This document shows, in pieces, positions 8,852-17,632 of a stretch of 32,967 nucleotides of DNA. A program made the position numbers and the translations under genes. The notes beneath the pieces were generated by a model. It searched no databases and was not told the origin of the DNA. It saw nothing but the letters and a program-made list of their open reading frames with translations. Positions within the stretch are counted from its first letter, which is position 1. The number at the start of each line of letters is the position of its first letter. The stretch is from Boseongicola sp. SB0662_bin_57 (GTDB taxonomy: Bacteria; Pseudomonadota; Alphaproteobacteria; Rhodobacterales; Rhodobacteraceae): NCBI GenBank assembly GCA_009839535.1, contig VXPN01000103.1, positions 1 through 32,967 of the forward strand, given 5' to 3'.

Positions 8852-11080
8852 TCAGGCGGTGTCAAACGGACGATCGTCAAGGAACCGCGCCAGGACGTTT
8901 CCGGTCACCTGAGACACGTTGTTGGCAAATCCTTTGTGAGAAAGCGACGTCACCCAGGTTATCGAGCCGACCGAGAACACTGCGCCGCCGTTGGGTGTCT
9001 CGAAGAACACCATGTCGGCGCGGACAAAGCCGTGCTGGAGGCCATCGGTTCCACGCGTGGCAATCGGGTATTCCTCGCAGCTGAGAATGCCGTCGATCCC
9101 CACGTTTTCCGAGGACGCCAGGACGACGCTGTTCGGCGGCGAACCCAGGTCAGGATCCCACCTGTCGATTTCCAGGCCAGCGGCACCCCCGCCGCGGCGC
9201 CCGAAATCGCCGATCACTTCGTCATCGTCAATTCCCTCGAAAATGAACCCGAAGCGCGGCTCGTGGCTCGCAGCTGACCGGCGATAGTACGTGGACCTGG
9301 CAAACATGGTTGAAGAGTAACCGACCCCGACCAGGCTCTGCGGCGCACGTCCGTCGGTACGCCAAAGTCCGCCAGGCTCCCCGGTGAACAGCATGTGACC
9401 TTCGCCGGGCTCGCCTTCCCACGCCCTCACGCCAGTCGCGTCCTTGCGGCATTCAAGGATGCCGGGGTAGTCTTCGTGAAACCCGACCCGCCAGTAGAAT
9501 CCGTTGCCTCCGAGATACATGTGCCGCCCGCCGTTCCGCTGGTAGGCGTCAAGCGCGTCCCACATCCTGGTCGAGGTGTACTCCGGATGCGACAACGTCA
9601 TGATCACGGAATAGTCGCTGATCGCCGCCACGCCGCCTTCGTGAATGTCCTCGTCGGTCACGATGTCGTAGTCCTGGCCGATGTGGTCCAGCCAGGCGAG
9701 GAGATGCGTGTCATTGACATAGTTGAAGGTATAGGGACCCGGGCGCATGGTCAGCATGGGTCGAAGCCTGCTCGAATAGCAGACGCCGCTGCCGTCTGAA
9801 TGGTGGTCATAGGTCGAATGGCCAAGCTCACGATGTTCATGCAGATGCATGTCGTACTTGCCGACCTGGGTAACCGCTTCACCCATCACCTCGGAGCCAA
9901 CGGTGTCGAACTTCACGTGCGTGTTTGCATAGGCGAGATACGTGGCCGTGGACGCAATCACGGCGACCCGTGAGGTCGGCCTGCCTGCCTTGGGCCGGAC
10001 GAAGAACGGTATGTAGTCCGATGCGCCGTCGTCGGTTTCTATCAAGGCGGCATAGTATCCGCTTGCCGCGTCGTCCGGGACTGTCCAGGCAAAGTCGGTG
10101 TCCCAGTCACAGTCATAGACGTCATCGGCATGGAAATGAATTGCGCCGTACTGATCCTTCGCGTGTCGCCAATCAAGTGTTGACGCATTCCAGTTGTGCC
10201 CGGTCATTGCCCTTGTCGGCATGTTCACCGTGCGTCCGCCCAACTCGTTTACGGACACGTCCTCGATCCGCTCCGTGGCAATCTGCCTGCTGAAATCCCA
10301 GGATGCGAGCACATGCCCGCCTTCCGGGACAACGCCGCCCCGGAGGTAGCCGATCGCCTCCTCTGTGCTGACCCCGCCCGAAAAGACGCTGGGTCTTTCG
10401 ATCTTTCCATTGAAGAACGCTTGGGCCTTTCCGCCGCTGGCGGCTGCTTCGGCGGCAATCAGGAAACGGCCGCCAAGGACGCTATCTGACCCGTCCTTGC
10501 GAAGGTCCGCCGATGTCGCAACGCGCCCGGCCATCCCGGGAATCTCCCGCAGCGCGTGCTGCACGACCGAGATCCTGCGACGTTCGAGATCAACGGTCGC
10601 GGCAACGGCATACCAATGGCGCCGGATGACCTCCTGTCCGCTCGAAACATGCTGATCGGAACCGACGCGGACAGCGATCTCGCCTGCGGCGGACACTTCC
10701 AGCGACCAGCCATCCCCCGATGCCTTGTCCCGATGGCTCAAGATCACCTGCCGCCCGGCATCGGGCAGTGTCGGATGAACAAGGACGGCAATGGTGAAGC
10801 GAGCCAGGCCGTCGAAGAACGAGGGGTCATCGACTTCAGCGAACGAACCGGGGTGAATCGGCTGGTGTCTGCACGCGAACGGTCCCCCAATGACGTCCGC
10901 GACGTGGTCGACCCGAAAGCCGGGACCGAGAGGATCCTGGTCAGCGCAAATCACGCGGCCGATCCTGGCGCCGAACTTTCCGGGGTCGTCGCAACTGACC
11001 TTGAATTCGATGGTGCTGCCCGGAGACGCGTGCCAGTCGTCGCAATAGCCCAGGATCCTGACGCCACTTGGAAGCTCCAT
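8852..11080 (-). CDS. N,N-dimethylformamidase large (beta) subunit-like protein
   Basis: 742 aa; size and architecture match the DMFase heavy subunit: N-terminal beta domain, LamG/ConA-like segment (FTIAVLVHPTLPDAGRQVILSH...DGWSLEV...WYAVAATVD), C-terminal catalytic region with 'STATYLAYAN', 'HSTYDHHSDGSGVCYSSRLRP', 'SHPEY', 'YLGGNGFYWRV'. Adjacent small-subunit gene. Confidence 0.85.
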   Translation of the reverse strand: MELPSGVRILGYCDDWHASPGSTIEFKVSCDDPGKFGARIGRVICADQDPLGPGFRVDHVADVIGGPFACRHQPIHPGSFAEVDDPSFFDGLARFTIAVLVHPTLPDAGRQVILSHRDKASGDGWSLEVSAAGEIAVRVGSDQHVSSGQEVIRRHWYAVAATVDLERRRISVVQHALREIPGMAGRVATSADLRKDGSDSVLGGRFLIAAEAAASGGKAQAFFNGKIERPSVFSGGVSTEEAIGYLRGGVVPEGGHVLASWDFSRQIATERIEDVSVNELGGRTVNMPTRAMTGHNWNASTLDWRHAKDQYGAIHFHADDVYDCDWDTDFAWTVPDDAASGYYAALIETDDGASDYIPFFVRPKAGRPTSRVAVIASTATYLAYANTHVKFDTVGSEVMGEAVTQVGKYDMHLHEHRELGHSTYDHHSDGSGVCYSSRLRPMLTMRPGPYTFNYVNDTHLLAWLDHIGQDYDIVTDEDIHEGGVAAISDYSVIMTLSHPEYTSTRMWDALDAYQRNGGRHMYLGGNGFYWRVGFHEDYPGILECRKDATGVRAWEGEPGEGHMLFTGEPGGLWRTDGRAPQSLVGVGYSSTMFARSTYYRRSAASHEPRFGFIFEGIDDDEVIGDFGRRGGGAAGLEIDRWDPDLGSPPNSVVLASSENVGIDGILSCEEYPIATRGTDGLQHGFVRADMVFFETPNGGAVFSVGSITWVTSLSHKGFANNVSQVTGNVLARFLDDRPFDTA

Positions 11081-11083
11081 GAC

Positions 11084-11482
11084 TCAGATCCTCAGTTCGT
11101 GACCGGTGAGATCGGCCCAACGCATCTTGAACACTTCCCACTCCGCTTCGCCCGGATCCTCGAAAATCCGGTCATCCACTGCCTCGATCGGGCTGCCGCG
11201 CTCGCTGATGCGGGCAATCCGCCAGGACTTGAACGGCTCCACGATTGCCAGGATGTACTTGCCGCGAACGGGTGTCGCGCGCATGCGATGCAGGATGTAC
11301 CGGAGTTCTTCGCTGTGCGGACCGCGGATGTTCACCTTGAACTCAAGTGCGAGGTCTGTCCTTTCAGGATCGACAGGATACACTGCGGCATCTTCCCAAT
11401 ATCGGCGCATTCGCTCTCCCTCCACCGTGACATGACCAGCATAGGTCAGCCTGGCACGGAACTGCTTGCCCGAAGACGACAC
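11084..11482 (-). CDS. N,N-dimethylformamidase small (alpha) subunit-like protein
   Basis: 132-aa ORF ending 3 nt before the heavy-subunit start; 'MRRYWEDAAVYPVDPERTDLALEFKVNIRGPHSEELRYILHRMR'. Alternative start at 11410. Confidence 0.75.
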   Translation of the reverse strand: MSSSGKQFRARLTYAGHVTVEGERMRRYWEDAAVYPVDPERTDLALEFKVNIRGPHSEELRYILHRMRATPVRGKYILAIVEPFKSWRIARISERGSPIEAVDDRIFEDPGEAEWEVFKMRWADLTGHELRI

Positions 11483-11528
11483 CTATGTGCGCCCAAAAGG
11501 ACGATTCGCCTGCACACGATCCGACGGT

Positions 11529-12563
11529 TCAATGGATCCGCTGCGCCGATCGATCGCTGATCTTCCTCACGTGGGTATGCGCCACCGTACCCGTTTCCAG
11601 CCGGCGCTGCCGACGGTCCCTTGTCGGGGGCAATCCGAATTCATCGCGATAGGAACGCGAAAAGTGGGCCACCGAACCGAAACCGCATGACAGCGCGACC
11701 TCCATGACAGACAAGTTTGACTGCGTCAGAAGGCGACGCGCAAGATCAAGACGGGTGCGAACGTAGAACTGCCTCGGCGACGTGTGAAGGTAGGACTTGA
11801 ACAAGCGCTGAAACTGCTTGCTGGTCACGCCCACCGAACTGGCGAGATCCGCGATCGGCAGCGGATCCTCAAGGTTGTTTTCCATCAGGTCAATGGCTTG
11901 GGCAAGCACCGGGTGGGCCAATCGAGGGAAACGGGCGCCGACGGGCTGGGGGAGTGTCGACTGGCGAATGCTGTCAAGAATGAACTGGTCGGACACGGCC
12001 ATGGCAATGGGCAACCCGAAGTGCTGATGCACCAAGTGCAGGCCCAGATCAACGACTGCCGAACCGCCGGCGCACGTCATGCGCTTTCTGTCGATCTCGA
12101 ACAGGCAGTTCGATACGTCGACGTCCGGGAATTCCTCCCTGAAGCTGTCCAGATACTCCCAGTGGATCGTCGCGCGATAACCCCCGAGCAGGCCTGCCTT
12201 GGCCAGCAACAGGCTGGCTGAACCCAGCGCGGAAATCGAGCTTCCCCCAACCGCCAAACGGCGAAGCCAGGCGGCAACCCCGCTGCTTACTTCCCGTTGG
12301 GGATCATTGCCGGCCACGACGACGACGTTCGGCAGATTGGGGAAATCGCCAATCGAGGCGTCTGCATCGACAGCCAGTCCCCCGTTCGAACTGACCTGCT
12401 TGCCGTTGCGCGTGATAACGGTCCACTCAAAGAGGCAGCGGTCAGCCATCCTGTTTGCAATCCGAAAGACCTCGGAAAAGTTCACGAACGGCACCATCGA
12501 GAATCGCTTGTCGAGAAAGAAGCCGACCTGGATTGGTTGATCGCCGCCAATGTGATTGAACAC
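11529..12563 (-). CDS. GlxA-family (DJ-1/PfpI-like + AraC HTH) transcriptional regulator
   Basis: N-terminal GATase1-like segment (..TCAGGSAVVDLGLHLVHQHFG..) and C-terminal AraC domain (LASSVGVTSKQFQRLFKSYLHTSPRQFYVRTRLDLARRLLTQSNLSVMEVALSCGFGSVAHFSRSYRDEFG). Confidence 0.92.
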   Translation of the reverse strand: MFNHIGGDQPIQVGFFLDKRFSMVPFVNFSEVFRIANRMADRCLFEWTVITRNGKQVSSNGGLAVDADASIGDFPNLPNVVVVAGNDPQREVSSGVAAWLRRLAVGGSSISALGSASLLLAKAGLLGGYRATIHWEYLDSFREEFPDVDVSNCLFEIDRKRMTCAGGSAVVDLGLHLVHQHFGLPIAMAVSDQFILDSIRQSTLPQPVGARFPRLAHPVLAQAIDLMENNLEDPLPIADLASSVGVTSKQFQRLFKSYLHTSPRQFYVRTRLDLARRLLTQSNLSVMEVALSCGFGSVAHFSRSYRDEFGLPPTRDRRQRRLETGTVAHTHVRKISDRSAQRIH

Positions 12564-12575
12564 TGCAGTACCCCG

Positions 12576-12896
12576 TTAGCTCGGGCCCCCTCTGTCGTAG
12601 ACGCGTGACGCCAGGAGAGGATAGTCAAAGGGTCTTGGAGCTTCGCCGTCCACGTACATGTACGCAAACGCGTCCGTTATGCCCTTCAGGTCCGCGGTCC
12701 GCGCCTTCCAGGCCAGGTAGGCGTCTTCCGAACTGAAGACCGTAACGGCTATTCGTGCCTCACCCTCGCCCATCAACTGCATGGCAAGGCAATCCGGCTC
12801 GCTCTCCATGGTCTCAAAAACCAATGATCTGAACAACTTGACGGACTCCTCTGCAAATTCCGGCTTGCAGCGCCAGTGAGACGTCCGAACGTACAT
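12576..12896 (-). CDS. Antibiotic biosynthesis monooxygenase (ABM)-fold / quinol monooxygenase-like protein
   Basis: 106 aa; small ferredoxin-like dimeric alpha/beta-barrel pattern 'YVRTSHWRCKPEFAEESVKLFRSLVFETMESEPDCLAMQL...VFSSEDAYLAWKA'. Confidence 0.65.
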   Translation of the reverse strand: MYVRTSHWRCKPEFAEESVKLFRSLVFETMESEPDCLAMQLMGEGEARIAVTVFSSEDAYLAWKARTADLKGITDAFAYMYVDGEAPRPFDYPLLASRVYDRGGPS

Positions 12897-12974
12897 TCAG
12901 CTTTCCCTTCGACACCCTGTGGCATTGGCTGCCCCCGAATGCTCAACCTGCTTGGCAGAATACTTGTCCAAAAG

Positions 12975-12992
12975 CATCAAGTCCATTTGATG
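12975..12992. promoter_or_regulatory. Inverted repeat CATCAA-N6-TTGATG upstream of the DMFase-type operon
   Basis: Perfect 6-bp arms with a 6-nt spacer, 79-96 bp upstream of the first gene (12896, - strand). Confidence 0.35.
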
Positions 12993-13020
12993 TAAAACGA
13001 CATCGCCATGACGGGTTCAG

Positions 13021-13170
13021 TCCTGGCGCAACACGCGTGCGGACGGCGCCCCCGCCCCGCTGGTTTCCGTCGCCGCGGCAGAGGTCACGGGCCCGGACTT
13101 CCCCGGCGAGCGGCTGATGGTCTGCCTGACCCCCGGCTGCGGCAGGGACCGCGCGGCGGGCAAGTGCCAC
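13021..13170 (+). mobile_element. IS1634-like transposase fragment (relic)
   Basis: Frame gives 'SWRNTRADGAPAPLVSVAAAEVTGPDFPGERLMVCLTPGCGRDRAAGK', resembling the '..DFPGERLxVCRNP.LAxERAxKRE' stretch of IS1634-type transposases; no full ORF or ends. Confidence 0.4.
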
Positions 13171-13988
13171 CCCGTACGCGGGGTTGGCGCCATCCGGCTT
13201 TCCACCCTGCCGATTCTGGAAACCGCTTCCATTGCGTGCAGATGGAGAACGCCGTGACGGCCTCAGCCGCCAACCGCGTTCCATGCTTGAAGTGCCGCGC
13301 CAGTTCCGGCGCGTTTTCGCCCGCTTCCCAACGTGGTCAAGACGCGTCCCCTTCGCAGCGCATTGGCCAACTGCAGCGACGATGGCTGCCTGGAAACCCT
13401 TCGACGCAAGGCGGGATGATCCTGCAGCGGTCGGACATCAACCTCCACGCCTTGTGCCTGCGACAAGCGCATCGAGGAACCCGCGCTCCTAGTCGCCCAG
13501 AGCCACTTGCACCGCCTTGCCTTTCGTCAAACTGCCTGCGGCTGATGTTGTCCGCCGCCTTGAAGGCATTGTCGTCACGGAAGACTGGACGATCGCAGGT
13601 GTTGGAGGACCTGCGTTTCCGTTCAGGCGCAGCAGGAAACAGGTGCACTTCATTGAATCCGAAGCGCCGGAGCACGAGGATCGGCATGCAGTCAGCCCGA
13701 TGCGCGCTGAGGCATTGCGAGGACACTACGCCTCGTCGAGCGCGCCGTCCATTCGGTACAAAGTTCGGTCGCCTGCATGCAATTTCACCCGCGAACCCCT
13801 GCTAGACTGTTGCTGCGGTTGTCGAGCTTCGGGTCTGTCCGGCCGCAAGGACATTGCGAAGTGACCAGGATCGCTCCACTCGATGTGAGTCACGCCGCAA
13901 AGCAAGATAGTGGTCAACGCGCTGGGCAACATGCTTCTCGGCAGCCGGCGTTGATCGCCATGCCACACCCGGACGGGAGGAAGAACAG

Positions 13989-14987
13989 ATGAACAAAGCT
14001 CTCACGAAGATAGCTGGAACTTGCACCGCCTTGGCAGTTTCCGTTGCTCCAGTGATGGCGCAGGAATACCGTTGGGACATGCCGAACGAATATGCAAAGG
14101 CCAGCGGACACTACTACGACGAGATTTTCGCAGACAAGCTTCGCGAGGCCACAGGTGGAGCGATCGACATCACGAACCACTATGGTGGATCGCTTGGCTA
14201 CAAGTCCAAGGACCATTGGAATGTCGTGGAAGACGGCGCCGCCCAGGTGGCCAGCACGTACACCGGCGTCTTTGCCGGGATCGACCCGATCTTCCTGTTG
14301 GTGTCGATGCCGTTCCTGGCGCGCAACATCGATGAATCGAAAGCGCTCTACGACGCTGCCCGCCCCTGGTACGAGGCTGCCTTCGAAAAGGGCAATCAGA
14401 AACTCCTTCTGGCTGTCCCGTTCCCGCCCGTGGGCATCTGGGCCAAGCAGCCTGTCACCGATACGGATGAACTGGCGCAGATCCGCATCCGCACTTACGA
14501 CAAGACCAGTACCGTTGCCCTGAAGGCAGCCGGAGCAAACGCGGTTCAGCTAAGCTGGGCGGACATCGTGCCAGCGTTGACAACCGGCACGATCGACGCG
14601 GTTCTTACCGCTGGCGAAGGCGGCGTTCTCTCCAGTTTCTATGAGCACATGGATCACTTCAACGCCATCAACTATGTTGCCGGAACGCAGATGTTCCACA
14701 TCAACAAGGATGCATTCGACGCGCTGACTCCCGGACTTCAGGAAACCGTTCTGCAGATTGCGAAAGAGACCGAGGACGAGGCCTGGGAGGCGATAAAGGA
14801 ACGAGTCGAAAAGTCATATGTCGCCATGCGCGAACAAGGCGTCACCATCATCACCGAGGATGATCTGGCGGACGGGTTCCTCGACAGTCTCAAGGAAGCG
14901 TCCCAGGTCGTTTTCCAGGAGTGGCGTGACAAGATGCCTGAAGGCGCCGCAGACAAGATCATTGCCAGCTTCAATGACATGAAGTGA
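13989..14987 (+). CDS. TRAP transporter substrate-binding protein (DctP family)
   Basis: Signal peptide MNKALTKIAGTCTALAVSVAPVMAQ; DctP pattern 'EIFADKLREATGGAIDITNHYGGSLGYKSKDHWNVVEDGA', 'IRIRTYDKTSTVALKAAGANAVQLSWADIVPALTTGTIDAVLT'. Confidence 0.93.
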   Translation: MNKALTKIAGTCTALAVSVAPVMAQEYRWDMPNEYAKASGHYYDEIFADKLREATGGAIDITNHYGGSLGYKSKDHWNVVEDGAAQVASTYTGVFAGIDPIFLLVSMPFLARNIDESKALYDAARPWYEAAFEKGNQKLLLAVPFPPVGIWAKQPVTDTDELAQIRIRTYDKTSTVALKAAGANAVQLSWADIVPALTTGTIDAVLTAGEGGVLSSFYEHMDHFNAINYVAGTQMFHINKDAFDALTPGLQETVLQIAKETEDEAWEAIKERVEKSYVAMREQGVTIITEDDLADGFLDSLKEASQVVFQEWRDKMPEGAADKIIASFNDMK

Positions 14988-15011
14988 TGCAGACCTGAAA
15001 TCGCAACTCGG

Positions 15012-15038
15012 CTGCAGGAGGCCAGCGACCTCCTGCAG
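15012..15038 (+). promoter_or_regulatory. Intercistronic RNA hairpin between TRAP binding protein and permease genes
   Basis: CTGCAGGAGG-CCAGCGA-CCTCCTGCAG: perfect 10-bp stem, 7-nt loop, not followed by a T-run. Confidence 0.6.
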
Positions 15039-15061
15039 GTTCCTGCCTGAAGACTTCTCGA

Positions 15062-15607
15062 ATGCCCGCCTCCGCCGTTGTTCTGTCCATCGATCGCGTT
15101 GCCCGCGGACTGTCCGTGGCGGGCGCAGTCGCGGCAGGCATCATCTTGATCGTGATGAGCTGCCACATCCTGGCCGAGATCGTCCTGCGTTCCTTCTTTT
15201 CCAGCACCACGTACGTCCTGGAGGAAATGATCGGCTACGGGATCGCGACCATGTCGTTTCTTGGTCTGGGATACGCGCTCAACAAGGGCGACCTGATACG
15301 GATGAACCTGGTGCTGGTTCGGCTGGGCGACACGACGGTGCGCCGGATTGTCGAGATCATCTGCATTGTCGGAGCGTTGACGTTCACAGGCATTGCATCC
15401 TGGTACTTTTTCATAAGCGCCGTGCGGGACTTTTCACGCGGCTACGTCAGCGAGACCCTGTCGGAGACACCGCTCTGGTTGCCGCCCTCGATCATGCTGC
15501 TCGGCATGATCATATTCATCCTTCAACTGCTGGCCTATCTGCTGCGCATCCTCGTTGGAGACGTGTCGTTCGCGGACGAAAGGTCCAGCGGGTTCCAAGA
15601 TCAGTGA
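15062..15607 (+). CDS. TRAP transporter small permease (DctQ family)
   Basis: 181 aa, 4 TM pattern; 'VLEEMIGYGIATMSFLGLGYALNKGDLIRMNLV'. Confidence 0.88.
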   Translation: MPASAVVLSIDRVARGLSVAGAVAAGIILIVMSCHILAEIVLRSFFSSTTYVLEEMIGYGIATMSFLGLGYALNKGDLIRMNLVLVRLGDTTVRRIVEIICIVGALTFTGIASWYFFISAVRDFSRGYVSETLSETPLWLPPSIMLLGMIIFILQLLAYLLRILVGDVSFADERSSGFQDQ

Positions 15608-15622
15608 AGGATCTTCCAGGAG

Positions 15623-16942
15623 ATGGATGTGGGCCCGCTTGAGGTAGCGTTCGTTACTTTGGGACTGCTGGCGCTCTACTTGACCTTGGGCGTCTGGGTC
15701 TTCGCTGCCGTCGGCCTCGTGGGGCTGACAACCCTGACGTTCATCCTGGACATGGATATCGACCGCATAGGAGCCATCATGCGTGGGGCGATGTGGCGGT
15801 CGGCCAGCACCTGGGAACTCTCGGCTGTTCCGATCTTCATCATGATGGGAGAGCTGATGTATCGCAGCGACTTTTCGGAGCGGCTCTTTCGCGGCCTGGC
15901 GCCATGGGTCTACAATGTTCCAGGAGGATTGCTTCACACGAACATTGCCGGATGCACGGTGTTTGCGGCCGTGAGCGGCTCGACGACGGCCACGACAGCC
16001 ACCGTCGGCAAGATAACGACGACGGCGCTGGCGGAAAGAAAATACGATCAGGGCCTCTCGATAGGGTCACTGGCTGGCGCCGGCAGCCTCGGGCTGATGA
16101 TCCCGCCGTCTATCTCGTTCATTATCTACGGCGTGCTGTCCGAAACCTCGATTGCCCGGCTCTTTGCTGCCGGGGTGTTCCCTGGCCTGCTGATCGCAGG
16201 ACTCTACTCCGGCTACATTGGCATGCGTGCGACAATGAACCCCGACCTCGCACCGCGCCACTCCGAGACATACACGGCATCTGACCGGCTGAGGGGCCTC
16301 ATCGATCTCCTGCCCGTGACCCTTCTCATTCTGCTTGTGCTGGGAAGCCTGTACAGCGGCATCGCGACTCCATCCGAAGCCGCGGCGGTTGGCTTTCTTG
16401 GTTCGTTCCTGCTGGTGACAGTGACCGGTCAAATGAGCTGGAAGCTGTTCATCGAGGCCGTGTCCGGGACAATTCGGATCACCACGATGGGCATCACGAT
16501 CCTTGTTGCCGCCAACTTCATGTCGTCGGCCATGGCATATCTGCACGTGCCCCAGGAAATCGCTCGGGTCATCGTCAGCCTTGGCTTGCCGGTGTATGCG
16601 CTCATGCTGCTTGTGGCAGTGTTCTACATAATCCTCGGACTGTTCCTGGATGGTCTCTCGATCATGGTCATGACGTTGCCGATCACGTTGCCCCTGATCG
16701 TGAGCGCGGGTTTTGATCCGGTCTGGTTCGGCGTCTTCATCGTCATCATGATCGAGCTCGGGCTCGTTACACCGCCGATCGGGTTCAACCTGTTCGTGCT
16801 TCAGGTCATGACAAAGCAGCCGATGGGATTCATCGCGCGTGCGGCGTTTCCGTTCTTCCTTCTGCTCTGTCTGGCGGCGGTCATAATCACGATCTTTCCA
16901 CAGATCGCGCTGTGGCTGCCGGACATCCTTTTCAACCGATAA
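15623..16942 (+). CDS. TRAP transporter large permease (DctM family)
   Basis: 439 aa; 'GCTVFAAVSGSTTATTATVGKI', 'GSLAGAGSLGLMIPPSISFIIYGVLSETSIARLFAAGVFPGLL', 'ELGLVTPPIGFNLFVLQ'. Confidence 0.95.
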   Translation: MDVGPLEVAFVTLGLLALYLTLGVWVFAAVGLVGLTTLTFILDMDIDRIGAIMRGAMWRSASTWELSAVPIFIMMGELMYRSDFSERLFRGLAPWVYNVPGGLLHTNIAGCTVFAAVSGSTTATTATVGKITTTALAERKYDQGLSIGSLAGAGSLGLMIPPSISFIIYGVLSETSIARLFAAGVFPGLLIAGLYSGYIGMRATMNPDLAPRHSETYTASDRLRGLIDLLPVTLLILLVLGSLYSGIATPSEAAAVGFLGSFLLVTVTGQMSWKLFIEAVSGTIRITTMGITILVAANFMSSAMAYLHVPQEIARVIVSLGLPVYALMLLVAVFYIILGLFLDGLSIMVMTLPITLPLIVSAGFDPVWFGVFIVIMIELGLVTPPIGFNLFVLQVMTKQPMGFIARAAFPFFLLLCLAAVIITIFPQIALWLPDILFNR

Positions 16943-16962
16943 CCACCGAAAGGCAGGCTCTG

Positions 16963-17505
16963 ATGTTCACAACTTTTGAAAGGCTGGCTCGCTACAATGC
17001 ATGGGCCAACCGCCGGATGCACAGGACATGCGCGAGGTTGACGGTCCGCGCATTGATGCAGGATCGTTCCGCGTTTCACGGCTCCATCTACTTGACGCTC
17101 GAGCACATCCATGCCGCTGATCGCCTTTACAGGGACCGGCTTGAGAAGCGGCCAATCAGCCTGGAGTGGCCCATCCAGCAGTTCTTCAAGGACATTGCGG
17201 AGCTGTCCAAGGCCCAGTTCGAACTTGACCAGTGGTATGTCGAGCGCATGTCCCGGGTCACGCAGGAAGAGCTGGAAGCCGACTGGCCGTTCATGAGCGT
17301 GGACGACGACCCCGTCCTGGTCAACGAGACGCTGGGGACCTGCCTGAGCAACCTGTATCAGCACCAGGTTCATCATCGCGGACAGGTTCACAACATGCTT
17401 TCGCAAGTCGGCGTCTATCCGCCGCCGATGGATTACGTGCTCTTCGCCATGGAAGATCGTGGGGACGAGATTCCCGACCACCTGAAGAGCCGCTGGCAGA
17501 ACTGA
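16963..17505 (+). CDS. DinB-fold family protein
   Basis: 'FERLARYNAWANRRMH', 'LTLEHIHAADRLYRDRL', 'LYQHQVHHRGQVHNMLSQVG' - intact DinB-type His motif; start taken at 16963. Confidence 0.88.
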   Translation: MFTTFERLARYNAWANRRMHRTCARLTVRALMQDRSAFHGSIYLTLEHIHAADRLYRDRLEKRPISLEWPIQQFFKDIAELSKAQFELDQWYVERMSRVTQEELEADWPFMSVDDDPVLVNETLGTCLSNLYQHQVHHRGQVHNMLSQVGVYPPPMDYVLFAMEDRGDEIPDHLKSRWQN

Positions 17506-17632
17506 ACAAGGTCCAGGGCCTGATCCCGAAGGCAGGCCACGAAGCAGGCATGCGTCGAACTGAAATGGCAGCGGAAGTCGCGGCCCGGCGCGGCGGGCAG
17601 AACGGGAATTCGTGCAGGAGGATGACGAACTC

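Noticed and set aside
8420-9277. 285-aa + strand ORF spanning the M24/DMFase junction
   Set aside because: Antisense to two well-supported genes; no recognisable domain.
13184-13805. Several ORFs in the gap before the TRAP binding protein
   Set aside because: No recognisable protein in any frame; treated as non-coding or degraded DNA.
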